DNA of 64,000 nt, taken from positions 55,022 to 119,021 of the forward strand of contig JAUNUR010000002.1 of assembly GCA_030538085.1 (NCBI GenBank). Direction: 5' to 3'. The translations under genes and the position numbers were made by a program. Below are positions 27,268 to 36,554 of the stretch, piece by piece. The notes beneath the pieces are model-generated. The model did not search any database and was not told the DNA's origin. It worked only from the letters and a program-made list of their open reading frames with translations. This DNA comes from Pseudomonadota bacterium (GTDB lineage Bacteria; Pseudomonadota; Gammaproteobacteria; Burkholderiales; Burkholderiaceae_C). Position 1 is the stretch's first letter, and each line of letters begins with the position of its first letter.

Positions 27268-27463
27268 TTATGAACGCCTGAAGTGGAAATGGAGTGACTT
27301 CGCCGTTACAGCGGCGTCATGGCGAAATGACGAAATGACACCGTGATGCGCGAAACACCTTCACACTCAATTGGAGTCAGGGTCGTTGAAGCGCAGCGAG
27401 GTCATTTCGTCATCGCGCCTTGTACGAGTAGCCGTTCTTTTGAACACGCAACGGGATAAACCC

Positions 27464-28450
27464 TCAACCCACGACATGCGCCAGCGTCAGCAATATCAGC
27501 ACCAGCAGCCACAGCGCCACGGTGCGCCATACCAGCCCCACCACCTGGGTGAAGTGGCGCGTGTGCGCCGCATCGCCCGGCAGGCCGTCTCCATCGCCGG
27601 GCGCCGCGGCCTCCTTCATGGGCGGGCCGCCAGGATCCGGCGCCAACGGTCGCAGCGACGCCCCGCCCAGCCGCACGCCAATGGCGCCGGCGGTGGCGGC
27701 CAGAATCACGCCGTCGTTGCGGTTGGCAAAGCGCATCGCGTGGTGGCGCCAGGCGTCGATCGCGTCCTCGAAACTGCCGACGATGGCAAAACCCAGTGCC
27801 GTCGCGCGCGCCGGCAGCCAGTCGATGACGTGCCAGGCCGCGTCGGCCACGGCACGCAGCGCGGGGCTAGTGGGATGGTCGGGCGCCTGCGACTTGCGGC
27901 GCCAGTAGTGGGCGGCGGATTCGGCGTTGCGGTAAAACACCGCGCCCGCCGGCCCCAGACCCAGCACGGCGCCGATGCAGAACCACACCAGCACGCCGAA
28001 CACATACCGGTGCGCGGCCAGCACTGAATATTCGATCACGTGGCGCACGATCTCGCTGCGCGGCACGCTGCTGGCGTCCACCTGCTGCCAGCGCGCGAGC
28101 AGCACGCGGGCACGCTCCTCGTCGCCTGCGTCCAGCGCATCCCGAATGCCGGTGAAGTGGTGGCTGAACTTGCGAAACCCGAGCGTGACGTACAACACCG
28201 CCACGCTCCAGATCAGCGCCAGCGGCCAGCCACCCACCCAGTCCAGCAACCAGTACGCCGCCGCCGCCGCCAGCATGGGCACTCCCACGGCGATGATCCA
28301 GGCCAGCCAGCCATGGTGCACGCCGCCAGCATCGACATTGCGGCCCACCTGCCGCAGCCAGCGCTTCAGGCCCATGGCCGCCGGGTGGTTCGCCGCCAGC
28401 GGGCGTACCTGCTCCAGCAGCAAGGCGAGCGCTATCGCGAAGAAAGCCAT
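27464..28450 (-). CDS. CobD/CbiB-family membrane protein
   Basis: A 328-residue membrane protein of the CobD/CbiB family, named for adenosylcobinamide-phosphate synthase. It has membrane segments at the N terminus, around 65-95, 160-185 and at the C-terminal end. Landmarks include the RKFSHHFTGIRDAL and VIEYSVLAAHRYVFGVLVWF segments. No other cobalamin genes are nearby, and many such stand-alone betaproteobacterial homologues have unproven function. I chose the ATG at 28450 (MAFFAIALALLLEQ); upstream codons are low-complexity. Confidence 0.75.
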   Translation of the reverse strand: MAFFAIALALLLEQVRPLAANHPAAMGLKRWLRQVGRNVDAGGVHHGWLAWIIAVGVPMLAAAAAYWLLDWVGGWPLALIWSVAVLYVTLGFRKFSHHFTGIRDALDAGDEERARVLLARWQQVDASSVPRSEIVRHVIEYSVLAAHRYVFGVLVWFCIGAVLGLGPAGAVFYRNAESAAHYWRRKSQAPDHPTSPALRAVADAAWHVIDWLPARATALGFAIVGSFEDAIDAWRHHAMRFANRNDGVILAATAGAIGVRLGGASLRPLAPDPGGPPMKEAAAPGDGDGLPGDAAHTRHFTQVVGLVWRTVALWLLVLILLTLAHVVG

Positions 28451-28627
28451 GTCAGGCTCTCCCCTGGGCCGCCGCGCGGCTCCCCGAAAAAAGCGGGGCA
28501 ACGCCAGAGGCCGGCGTCGCCCGCTCCGTGACCATCGGTGTGGCGCAACTCATGATGATGCGAAAGCCGTATGTGTCATGTCGGCGTTGATGATAGCCAG
28601 CGTGCCTGCGCCGCCCCGCACTGATGT

Positions 28628-29371
28628 TCACGCCGACAGGAACCTGTAGAAGTTGCGCAACATGCCGGCGGTGGCGCCCCAGATGAAGCGCTCGATCTCG
28701 CTGTCGGGCGTGGGCGGCGATTCGCCCGTGCCCGGCTCCACGCGCACGCGCTCCACATAGGGCATCGAAAACCATTCGCGCACCTGGCCCTGCCACTCCA
28801 GCCGGTGGCGACGGTGGTGCGCCGGGTTCATCAGGAAGGACAGCGGCACCTCGAACGCGTGCGCCACCTCATCAGGATTGGGATGCAGCACGAAGCCGGG
28901 CCGCACCACGGCCACCACCGGGGTGACGATGAACTGCGTGCCCGTCACGTACACCGGCAACTGGCCGATGACGTCGACATGGCCGCGCGGCAGATCCACC
29001 TCTTCCTGCGCCTCGCGCAAGGCGGCATCAACGACGTCCACGTCTTCCGGGTCCACCCGCCCACCTGGGAAGGCGACCTGCCCCGAGTGCGTCGACAAAT
29101 TCTGCGAACGCTCGGTCAGCAGCACCGACAGGCCTTCGGCCCGGTCGACCAGCGGCACCAGTACGGCGGCGGCGGCGGGCGGGCGGTCGGCAAACTTGGG
29201 CTCGCGCCGTAGTTCGGGCTGCCAGGCGGGCGGGGTAACGAAGCGCTGGCGCAGCGCGTCGGCCGTCAGGCGCTCGGTGGGCACGGCCGGCAGGTGCGCG
29301 TCGATGCCCGTCACCGGCACCTGGCGCGGGTTGAAGTTGGGCAGCTGGGACAGCAGGGACTGGGTGTTCAT
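28628..29371 (-). CDS. CoA pyrophosphatase (NudL-type Nudix hydrolase)
   Basis: The 247-residue protein has the UPF0035/NudL signature before the Nudix box: LLTERSQNLSTHSGQVAFPGG (about 84-104), followed by REAQEEVDL (119-127). Members hydrolyse CoA to phosphopantetheine and 3',5'-ADP. The ATG at 29371 gives the standard length. It lies downstream of rplS but a terminator separates them. Confidence 0.88.
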   Translation of the reverse strand: MNTQSLLSQLPNFNPRQVPVTGIDAHLPAVPTERLTADALRQRFVTPPAWQPELRREPKFADRPPAAAAVLVPLVDRAEGLSVLLTERSQNLSTHSGQVAFPGGRVDPEDVDVVDAALREAQEEVDLPRGHVDVIGQLPVYVTGTQFIVTPVVAVVRPGFVLHPNPDEVAHAFEVPLSFLMNPAHHRRHRLEWQGQVREWFSMPYVERVRVEPGTGESPPTPDSEIERFIWGATAGMLRNFYRFLSA

Positions 29372-29453
29372 GCAACGCGAAGGCCGCGGCAGCCGCGACC
29401 GGGAATCAAGCGGGCATATTGTCCGCAAACCGCCCGGCGCAGCTGCCGGGCCA

Positions 29454-29489
29454 TGAAAAAACCGCCCGGGCCAATAGCCACAGGCGGTT
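29454..29489 (-). terminator. Rho-independent terminator after rplS
   Basis: AACCGCC (29460-29466) pairs with GGCGGTT (29483-29489); on the minus strand a T-run (complement of 29454-29459) follows. It lies 41 bases beyond the rplS stop. Confidence 0.8.
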
Positions 29490-29529
29490 TGATCGGATGC
29501 GGGCGGCCCGTGCCGCCCCTTTGCCGGAT

Positions 29530-29925
29530 TTACTCGGCAGCAGCGGCCTCGCCGACCTGCTTGGCCACGCGGCCGGGCAGCTTTTCCTTGATGCGGGCCT
29601 TCTTGCCCGACAGGCCGCGCAGGTAGTACAGCTTGGCGCGGCGCACGTCGCCGCGGCGCTTGACTTCGATCTTGGCGATCAGCGGGCTGTAGGTCTGGAA
29701 CGTGCGCTCCACGCCTTCGCCACTGGAGATTTTGCGCACGGTGAAGCCGCTGTTCAGGCCTCGGTTGCGCTTGGCGATCACCACGCCTTCATAGGCCTGC
29801 ACGCGCTTGCGGCTGCCTTCGACGACGTTGACGCTGACGATCACGGTGTCGCCGGGGGCGAACTCGGGGATGTTCTTGCCGAGGCGCTCGATTTCCTCTT
29901 TTTCGAGGGTCTGGATCAGGTTCAT
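29530..29925 (-). CDS. rplS: 50S ribosomal protein L19
   Basis: L19 sits at the 30S-50S interface. The 131-residue protein matches the family: [30 protein letters not shown] (about 23-52), then [14 protein letters not shown] and [24 protein letters not shown]. The ATG at 29925 ([12 protein letters not shown]) is the conserved start; an upstream in-frame start would add non-conserved residues. trmD does not lie directly upstream as in the usual rpsP-rimM-trmD-rplS order; an unknown gene intervenes. Confidence 0.97.
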   Translation of the reverse strand: MNLIQTLEKEEIERLGKNIPEFAPGDTVIVSVNVVEGSRKRVQAYEGVVIAKRNRGLNSGFTVRKISSGEGVERTFQTYSPLIAKIEVKRRGDVRRAKLYYLRGLSGKKARIKEKLPGRVAKQVGEAAAAE

Positions 29926-30039
29926 TGGGGTTCCAGTTTCGATCATGCACACGCTACGCTAGGGGCGGCGGTCTTGAAAGCGGACCTTCCAAGACCTTGT
30001 TCTGTGCCGCGGCCGGCAGAGGATCGAAAAAAGCTGTTA

Positions 30040-30045
30040 ATTTTA
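30040..30045 (-). promoter_or_regulatory. Possible -10 element for rplS
   Basis: On the minus strand TAAAAT occurs 115 bases before the rplS start in a locally AT-rich stretch; no good -35 is evident. It is proposed because rplS is cut off from trmD here and needs its own promoter. The remainder of the 345-bp gap 29926-30270 shows nothing recognisable. Confidence 0.3.
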
Positions 30046-30270
30046 GCACAAGCTGTGATCATAGGCTCTCTGTCTCTTGGTGCAGTGCCGCAAAAGGCTT
30101 CCAGGGGCAAAGTGAATCTCACTGGCTTGTCCCTGCGCTGCTCCAGCGTGCACCGCTTCATGTCAGCCGAGAAATCGAAGGGAAGGCGGTATCAGCTCCC
30201 TGGAGTGGTAGCGCCGGAACGGATGGCTGCCAAAACTTGGCCAGGTGGATGCCTTGCACCGTTTCAGGCG

Positions 30271-31929
30271 TCATGGCGGCTGCGTTAGATCACCCACTGT
30301 GGTGTGCAGCACGATTCGCACCACACTGCCCCGAGGGAACAACTCGGGCCGGTCAACCGGTGAAAAGCCCGTCACTTGGGGCGGTTGCCCGTCCCATCGG
30401 CCGCACACGTCGGCGGCATGCCAGCCAGGCGCTGACGGCGCCGGCGCGCCATCGAGACAACGGATCTGCCACTCGCCATAGCCCACGTATATTGGCTCCA
30501 AGCTCTTGCGGTCATACGCCGCCACCGGTGTCACCTTGTCGTTCGACCTGATATCCAGCAGGAGCATCAGGTATGGCGAGCACAGTCCAACGCGCTTACT
30601 CAGGTCGATTTCGGGAGGGAAGACAATCTCATGCCCATCCCAGCGGCGTCGGTTGTGCTGGCCGTTGACATCTTCGGTGCCGAGCGGGCAAGCCGCGGCG
30701 CTGCCGGATTCGCGCGGCAAGGTATTCAGCTGGCGCGAGGGCTTCCGGGTGTCGTGCCAGCCGGGAACCAGAGCGCGCAGAAGGTACGATCCCGCACCCG
30801 GCAAGAGCACCTCGATCTTGCTGTCATCCGGATGGGTCAGCAACAGGAATTTCTGCTGCAGCACCGTGTTTCCAGCATGCGCCGCGCTTACGCGCAGGTG
30901 CCTGGCATCGGGCATTTCGATCCAGTAGTGCCAAGCCGGCTCTGCATCCCCTGCGGTCATGGGCGCTACCCACCACCCGCCTCCATAGCTACCGCTCCAC
31001 TGCCAGCGCTCCTCGCCCGCCGCGCCGGTTTGTTGAAAACGACTCGGTACGGGAAAGAGGAAGGCTTCATCCAGCACGGCGTGGCGTGCCTTGCCTTGTG
31101 ACACGTAGTCCGCGTGCAAGAAAAGCAGGGCATTTGTCGGATCGGTCTGAAACCTGCCATAGCGCAAACGTTCGAACGCCGGATCGACATGCAGCGCCAC
31201 CCACTCGTCGCCCGGTATGGGCTGCAGCCGCGGCGCGGTCAATGCCGGAGTTCTGGCCCACACCTGCACCTTGAACCACATGACGGACGCCATGCGGGAC
31301 ACACGCTTGCCCGCGTCCTGCACCAGGCTGGACAGCGCACCCGGCGCCAGTTGCTCGCCCCCGATGGCACGGGCCAGCGGCAACATCCCCACCAACACCA
31401 GCGCCCAGACCGCCCACACCCAGCGCACCGATTGCCATCCACTTTGCCGCACCAGAGTGGCCGCGGCAGCCGTCAGCAACGCCAACCCCCAGATCAGAGC
31501 GCCCCAGCCCCAGGAATCGAAACGGCGGTAGGTCAGGCGCATGCTGCTGAACAGCTCGAAATTGCTGGGAATGCCTGTGCTCTGGATCATTGGGGCCAGG
31601 CACGCAAGCAGCAGCGCACAGCTTGCGGCGATGAGAGGGACGCCGCGCCCGAGGAGTAAACGCGCCACCACCCACAGAAAACACAGATTGGCATACGCCG
31701 CCAGCCCGCCCGGCGCCGCGATCCAGCCCATCCCCACGCCCGCGATCAGGATGTCCCAGCCCAGCCACATCTTCCCAGCACTGAAACCCGGCAGTACCAG
31801 TGATACCAGCCATAGCGCCAGCGCCGCCCAGGCCAGGGGCTTCTCGGGCCTCCGCGCGGGCAGGCGTTTGTTAATTGGCTGCGCCGCAACAGGCGGCTCG
31901 ACAGCGTGGGATGGGCGCGATGCACTCAT
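30271..31929 (-). CDS. Unrecognised membrane protein (552 aa) between trmD and rplS
   Basis: I do not recognise a family. The ATG at 31929 gives 552 residues. After a ~30-residue cytoplasmic N terminus come about six predicted membrane helices (roughly 33-50, 55-74, 77-95, 98-115, 140-160, 168-187). A ~360-residue soluble domain follows, rich in Trp and polar residues. The topology suggests a membrane-anchored sensor or envelope protein. It has no lipobox and no enzymatic motif I can identify. It separates two genes that are normally adjacent, which suggests insertion or rearrangement. Confidence 0.7.
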   Translation of the reverse strand: MSASRPSHAVEPPVAAQPINKRLPARRPEKPLAWAALALWLVSLVLPGFSAGKMWLGWDILIAGVGMGWIAAPGGLAAYANLCFLWVVARLLLGRGVPLIAASCALLLACLAPMIQSTGIPSNFELFSSMRLTYRRFDSWGWGALIWGLALLTAAAATLVRQSGWQSVRWVWAVWALVLVGMLPLARAIGGEQLAPGALSSLVQDAGKRVSRMASVMWFKVQVWARTPALTAPRLQPIPGDEWVALHVDPAFERLRYGRFQTDPTNALLFLHADYVSQGKARHAVLDEAFLFPVPSRFQQTGAAGEERWQWSGSYGGGWWVAPMTAGDAEPAWHYWIEMPDARHLRVSAAHAGNTVLQQKFLLLTHPDDSKIEVLLPGAGSYLLRALVPGWHDTRKPSRQLNTLPRESGSAAACPLGTEDVNGQHNRRRWDGHEIVFPPEIDLSKRVGLCSPYLMLLLDIRSNDKVTPVAAYDRKSLEPIYVGYGEWQIRCLDGAPAPSAPGWHAADVCGRWDGQPPQVTGFSPVDRPELFPRGSVVRIVLHTTVGDLTQPP

Positions 31930-32118
31930 GAGAACCCTTGAAGGCAGGTAATGGCGCAGGCAGCATACGCCCACGCCTTGGGAAGTTTGCGCCAGGCACC
32001 TCCATAGGCGCACGGGCTGCGCCTGACGGGGGCTGCAAGGGGTACCTGCGGAACTAGCGCAGCGGCTACCGTACTGCGGCTTATCACGGGAAAGCCCGCG
32101 CCCTCAGGGACGCTTCCC

Positions 32119-32892
32119 TCATGCAGGCGGGGGCTCTGCGTTTAGTACGCGCTCATCCGCGACGCTCAGATCGCCCGCAATGCGCGCAGCCACGATGAGG
32201 TCAGGCCGGTAGTGGGCAGTTATTTGCAGGCTTTGGGTGCGCCGCCACTGCTCGATGTGAGCATGGTGGCCGGAGAGCAATTCGGCCGGCACCGCCGCGC
32301 CTTCCCACACTTCCGGCCGGGTGTAGTGCGGGCAGTCGAGGAGGCCGTCGAGCGCCGGGTTGAAGCTGTCGAGTTGGTGGCTGCCGTCGCCGCCCAGCAC
32401 ACCGGGCTGCAGGCGCGCGACGGCGTCGAGCAGCGCCAGCGCGGCGATCTCGCCGCCCGATAGAACGAAGTCGCCCAGGCTGATCTGGTGCGTCACGTGC
32501 CGGTCGATGAAGCGCTGGTCAATGCCCTCGTAGCGCCCGCAAATCAATATGGCGCCCTCGCCCGCCGACCAGCGCTCGACGGCGGCGTGGTTCAGCGGCT
32601 GGCCTATGGGCGAGAACAGCACCACGGGCGCTGGATCGTGCTCTTCGGCGCGGTCGGCCCGCACCGCGGCCAGACAGCGGGCCAGCGGCTCGGCCATCAT
32701 CACCATGCCGGGGCCGCCGCCGAAGGGGCGGTCGTCCACGCGGCGGTAGTTACCCTCGGCGTGATCACGCGGGTTCCACAGCTTCAGCACGATCTGGCCG
32801 CTGGCATAGGCGCGGCGGGTGATACCCGCCTTGATGAAGGGCGTGAACAGCTCGGGGAACAGCGTCACGACGTCGAAGCGCAGCACCGTCAT
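32119..32892 (-). CDS. trmD: tRNA (guanine-N1-)-methyltransferase
   Basis: TrmD methylates G37 of tRNAs using SAM, preventing frameshifts. The 257-residue protein shows the SPOUT trefoil-knot motifs: [11 protein letters not shown] near the N terminus, [13 protein letters not shown] (about 53-65), [12 protein letters not shown] (about 115-126) and GDFVLSGGE. It starts at 32892, only 6 bases after the hslO stop, so it is expressed with hslO instead of the usual rimM. Confidence 0.96.
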   Translation of the reverse strand: MTVLRFDVVTLFPELFTPFIKAGITRRAYASGQIVLKLWNPRDHAEGNYRRVDDRPFGGGPGMVMMAEPLARCLAAVRADRAEEHDPAPVVLFSPIGQPLNHAAVERWSAGEGAILICGRYEGIDQRFIDRHVTHQISLGDFVLSGGEIAALALLDAVARLQPGVLGGDGSHQLDSFNPALDGLLDCPHYTRPEVWEGAAVPAELLSGHHAHIEQWRRTQSLQITAHYRPDLIVAARIAGDLSVADERVLNAEPPPA

Positions 32893-32898
32893 TCCCGC

Positions 32899-33888
32899 TT
32901 ACTGCACCGACCCCGGCTGGGGCGATTGCTGCTCGGGCGGGGTGAACAGGCGGCCCACGTCCACCGCGTCGAAGCGCTCTTGCTGGCCGCAGAAATCGCA
33001 GCTCACCTCGATGCGGCCCTGCTCGGCGACGATGCTTTCGGCCTCTTCCTGCCCCAGCCCTTTCAGCATCGCGGCCACGCGCTCGCGGCTGCACGAGCAG
33101 GCAAAGCGCGGCGCACGCTCGCCCACCCGCGGCTCGAAGCGCATCAGGTTCTCTTCCCAGAACAGGCGGCGCAGGATGGTGTCAGCATCCAGCCCCAGCA
33201 GTTCCTCGCGCTTCAGGCTCCTGGCCAGGATGGCGATGCGCTGGTAGTCGTCCTCGGCCACCTCGCCGGATTCGTCTTCACGCGCCACGCTGCTTTGCGA
33301 CAGGTTGTCCTGCCCCTGCACCGGCAGGCGCTGGATCAGCAGGCCGGCGGCCACCTGCTCGTCGGCGGCCAGCACCAGCGTGGTGTCGAGCTGCTCGGAC
33401 TGGCGCATGTAGTGCTCCACCACGGCGGCCAGGTCCATCAGCGGCGCGCCGCCTTCGTCGGCCAGCGGCACCACACCCTGGTAGGGCTGCTGGCCTTCCT
33501 GCCGGTTCTTGGGATCGAGCGTGATGGCGCAGCGGCCCTGGCCGTGCGCGTTCACCATATCGGGCAGGCGCATGCCCGGCGGCACGGCGCCAATGACCGA
33601 CGCCGTGGCGCGCAAGCGCATGTCGGGCTGCACCTCGGCCACGGCCACTTTCACCGGGCCGTCGCCGAAGATCTGCATGATCAGCGCGCCATCGAACTTG
33701 ATGTTGCTCTGCATCAGCACGGCGGCGGCAGTCATCTCGCCCAGCATCTCGGCCACCGGCGGCGGGTAGGCGCCGGTCTGGGTGTTGGCGGCGCGGCGGC
33801 GCAGCACCTCTTGCCAGGCGTCGGTCAGGCGCACCAACTGGCCGCGCACGGGCAGGCCATCGAAGATGAATTTGTGAAGCTCGGACAT
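32899..33888 (-). CDS. hslO: Redox-regulated chaperone Hsp33
   Basis: Hsp33 is a holdase activated by oxidation of a C-terminal zinc site. The 329-residue protein has the four zinc cysteines (Cys264-x-Cys266 and Cys297-x2-Cys300). The N-terminal domain contains RGQLVRLTDAW. The C-terminal ~29 residues after the last cysteine form a Pro/Gln-rich tail. Directly downstream is trmD. Confidence 0.95.
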   Translation of the reverse strand: MSELHKFIFDGLPVRGQLVRLTDAWQEVLRRRAANTQTGAYPPPVAEMLGEMTAAAVLMQSNIKFDGALIMQIFGDGPVKVAVAEVQPDMRLRATASVIGAVPPGMRLPDMVNAHGQGRCAITLDPKNRQEGQQPYQGVVPLADEGGAPLMDLAAVVEHYMRQSEQLDTTLVLAADEQVAAGLLIQRLPVQGQDNLSQSSVAREDESGEVAEDDYQRIAILARSLKREELLGLDADTILRRLFWEENLMRFEPRVGERAPRFACSCSRERVAAMLKGLGQEEAESIVAEQGRIEVSCDFCGQQERFDAVDVGRLFTPPEQQSPQPGSVQ

Positions 33889-33934
33889 CCGGCGTATTTT
33901 GGGGCAGGCGCTGCTTTGTCAACCGGCATGGTGC

Positions 33935-34012
33935 TGTAGGAGCGGGCTTGCCCGCGATGGGGCGCCAGCCAAACACGAGGCGCTGTTATCGCGGGCAAGC
34001 CCGCTCCCACAC
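33935..34012. repeat. Intergenic REP doublet (GGAGCGGGCTTGCCCGCGAT family)
   Basis: An inverted pair of the REP unit lies between hslO and the gamma-carbonic anhydrase gene. The inner ~30 bp differ from the other copies while the arms are conserved. Confidence 0.88.
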
Positions 34013-34033
34013 AAAGCGGAACCACCAGCCGAT

Positions 34034-34555
34034 TTACAGCTTCTTCAGCGTGGCGCGGAAGCGGCGCGCGTTGTCGATGTAGTGCTGCGCGCTCTGGCGC
34101 AGCCCCTCGATCTGCTCGGGCGTGAGCTGGCGCACCGCCTTGGCGGGCGAACCGACGATCAGGCTGCCGTCCGGAAACTCCTTGCCCTCCGTCACCAGCG
34201 AACCGGCGCCCACCACGCAGTGCTTGCCGATCCGGGCGCCGTTGAGCACCACGGCGCCGATGCCGATCAGCGACTCATCGCCAATCGTGCAGCCGTGCAG
34301 CATCGCCTTGTGCCCCACCGTCACGTGCCTGCCGATGGTCAACGGCATGCCGACGTCGGCGTGCAGCACCGTCAAATCCTGAATATTGCTGCCTTCGCCA
34401 ATGCTCATGCTCTCGGTGTCGCCGCGCAGCACGCAGCCGAACCACACGCTGGCGTCGGGGCCAATCGTCACGTTGCCCATCACCTGGGCCGAGTCGGCGA
34501 TCCACGCCGTGGCGTCCACCTGCGGGCTCATGCCATCCACTTCATACACGGCCAT
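34034..34555 (-). CDS. Gamma-class carbonic anhydrase family protein (left-handed beta-helix)
   Basis: The 173-residue hexapeptide-repeat protein has the three metal-binding histidines of the gamma-CA/PaaY/YrdA group (His65, His82, His87 in LHAD, GHK and LHGC contexts) and an RGD segment near 44. Activity may be carbonic anhydrase or, for PaaY-like members, thioesterase; sequence cannot decide. It is divergent from the DUF455 gene, 57 bases away. Confidence 0.88.
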   Translation of the reverse strand: MAVYEVDGMSPQVDATAWIADSAQVMGNVTIGPDASVWFGCVLRGDTESMSIGEGSNIQDLTVLHADVGMPLTIGRHVTVGHKAMLHGCTIGDESLIGIGAVVLNGARIGKHCVVGAGSLVTEGKEFPDGSLIVGSPAKAVRQLTPEQIEGLRQSAQHYIDNARRFRATLKKL

Positions 34556-34612
34556 GCGCGTTGTCTCCTGTCGTTGGGGTTGCTCGGTTTGGGGGTGCCT
34601 ACAATTCTAGAG

Positions 34613-35422
34613 ATGCCCCTGCGACCCTTGGCCCTGGAAGCCCTTTGCGAACCCGATCTTGAACAGAAACTGGCCAAGGTCAGCACCCTGAAAGCGCAGG
34701 CAGCTACGCTTTCGATAGTGCCCGAGTTGCGGCTGCCAGAGCTCGCCGCCCTGCCCGGCCGCCCCGCGCGGCCCGAACTCATCGACCCCGCCAAGGTGCC
34801 GCAGCGCAGCGTGCACACACGCGAAGGCCGCGCGGCGCTCGTCCACGCCATCTGCCACATCGAGTTCAACGCCATCAACCTGGCGCTCGATGCCATCTGG
34901 CGCTTTGCCGACATGCCCGAGGACTTCTACCGCGACTGGCTGCGCGTCGCCATCGAAGAGGCCTACCACTTCAAGCTGCTGCACGACCACCTGCGCACGC
35001 AGCTGGGCCACACGTATGGCGACTTTCCCGCGCACGACGGCCTGTGGGCCATGTGCGAAAAAACCAAGGCCGACATCACCGCCCGCATGGCCCTGGTACC
35101 CCGCACGCTGGAGGCACGCGGCCTGGACGCCACGCCGCTGATCCAGAACAAGCTGCGCCAAGTCGCCACGCCCGATGCGCTGGCCGCCTGCGACATTCTC
35201 GACATCATCCTGCGCGACGAGATCGGCCACGTCGCCATCGGCAACCGCTGGTATGGCTGGCTGTGCCAGCGGCAGGGGTTGGAGCCGGTGGCGCACTACC
35301 GCGCGCTGGTGCGGCAATACGGCGCGCCACGGCTGAAAGGGCCGTTCAACACGGCGGCGCGGCGGCAGGCGGGCTTCAGCGCTGAAGAGCTGGCGGAGTT
35401 GGCACACCCAGACGCCCGCTGA
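34613..35422 (+). CDS. DUF455 ferritin-like protein
   Basis: The 269-residue protein belongs to the DUF455 family with a ferritin-like four-helix bundle. Acidic/His ligand pairs are visible in CHIEFNAINLALDAIWRF, EEAYHFKLLHDHL and RDEIGHVAIGNRWY, consistent with a di-metal centre. The reaction is unknown; related members include tRNA-hydroxylase-like proteins. I chose the ATG at 34613 (MPLRPLALEALCE); the longer open frame upstream is antisense to the carbonic anhydrase gene. Confidence 0.85.
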   Translation: MPLRPLALEALCEPDLEQKLAKVSTLKAQAATLSIVPELRLPELAALPGRPARPELIDPAKVPQRSVHTREGRAALVHAICHIEFNAINLALDAIWRFADMPEDFYRDWLRVAIEEAYHFKLLHDHLRTQLGHTYGDFPAHDGLWAMCEKTKADITARMALVPRTLEARGLDATPLIQNKLRQVATPDALAACDILDIILRDEIGHVAIGNRWYGWLCQRQGLEPVAHYRALVRQYGAPRLKGPFNTAARRQAGFSAEELAELAHPDAR

Positions 35423-35450
35423 CTGGTTAACCCTGGAAAAACTTCCAGAA

Positions 35451-36365
35451 TTACACGTACGCGCTGACAGGCTTCCAGTTGGCGCTGCCCGCCAGGGCCG
35501 CCTGCGTGCCCTCCGCCAAGTCGCCGCTGGTATAGAGCTCCTGCAACCGCGCACGCGATACCGGGCCTTGTGGCACCCCGCCGGGAAGCAGGTAGAAGAA
35601 CGTCTGCTCGACCTCTTCGGACGATGACGGCGAAGCCGCGGACTCCACGGATTCAGCCGCCTCGGCAGCCGCGCCGCTGGTATCGCGCAAGCGTTCTTGC
35701 AGCGCGCGGCCGGCCTGCACCGTGCCCACCGCCAACGCCTTCGACCCGTCGGCCAGCTTGTGGCCCGCATCCTGCAGCAATTGCTGTAGGCGATCCGAAT
35801 CGCCGGTCTTGAACTCGCGCAGCGAATTCACCTGAACCACGCCAGAGTGATCGAACTCCAGGAACGGCGCTTCTGAAAAATTCATCCAGCCCGCCACGAA
35901 CACCGTCGGAATGCTCGCCCGCACCGTGTTGTAGTTGCGCACCGCCGCGTTGTAACGCTCACGCGCCTGCAAGATGGCCTGCTCGCTGTCCTGGATGCTG
36001 GCCGCCAGATGCGTGTACTGATCGCTGGTGCGCAGCTCGGGAAAGCGCTGCGCCATGCCCTGAATCGCCGTCAGCACCTGCCCCGCCTGGGACCAGGCCT
36101 GACCCAGGCTTTCGGTGTTGTCCGCCGACAGCTTCAGGTGCGTGAACTGTTCGAACTCCTGGTAGTTGCGCACCAGATCAATCAACTGGTTCACCTGCGA
36201 CAGCTTGCGGCTGACCGCCACCTCGGTGTTCGACGCTGCCTCTCGCAGCAACTGCGCCAAGGCCTGCAGCCGGTTGTACGACTTCAGCGCCACCACCCCC
36301 AGCACCACCGCCACCAGCAGCAGTAGCCAGAACATGCTCGACAGAAAACCCATCACCGTAGACAT
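35451..36365 (-). CDS. LemA-family protein with C-terminal GYF_2 domain
   Basis: The 304-residue protein has one N-terminal membrane helix (about 8-28) and the LemA core (about 30-185), with YNRLQALAQ near 30 and ARERYNAAVRNYNT near 135. After an acidic, low-complexity linker comes a GYF_2-like domain (about 255-304) with QGPVSRARLQELYTSGDL and a Trp-Lys-Pro ending. LemA proteins are membrane-anchored and of unclear function; GYF_2 domains bind proline-rich peptides. It is convergent with the DUF455 gene. Confidence 0.88.
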   Translation of the reverse strand: MSTVMGFLSSMFWLLLLVAVVLGVVALKSYNRLQALAQLLREAASNTEVAVSRKLSQVNQLIDLVRNYQEFEQFTHLKLSADNTESLGQAWSQAGQVLTAIQGMAQRFPELRTSDQYTHLAASIQDSEQAILQARERYNAAVRNYNTVRASIPTVFVAGWMNFSEAPFLEFDHSGVVQVNSLREFKTGDSDRLQQLLQDAGHKLADGSKALAVGTVQAGRALQERLRDTSGAAAEAAESVESAASPSSSEEVEQTFFYLLPGGVPQGPVSRARLQELYTSGDLAEGTQAALAGSANWKPVSAYV

Positions 36366-36554
36366 GGCCCATCCCTCCTGAGATTTTCAATTCGGTCGTC
36401 AGCATAGCCGAAGCGTTTGGGCCAAACCGCCGCCTCGCCCATCCATTTGACCACCGCCGACGCACCCGCACGGCAATGCAGCGGCTACCATGACACCCAG
36501 CCCCGCTGCGCCCACGCGCGCACCGGCCCAGACCCCAAACCACGGAGCCCAAGC

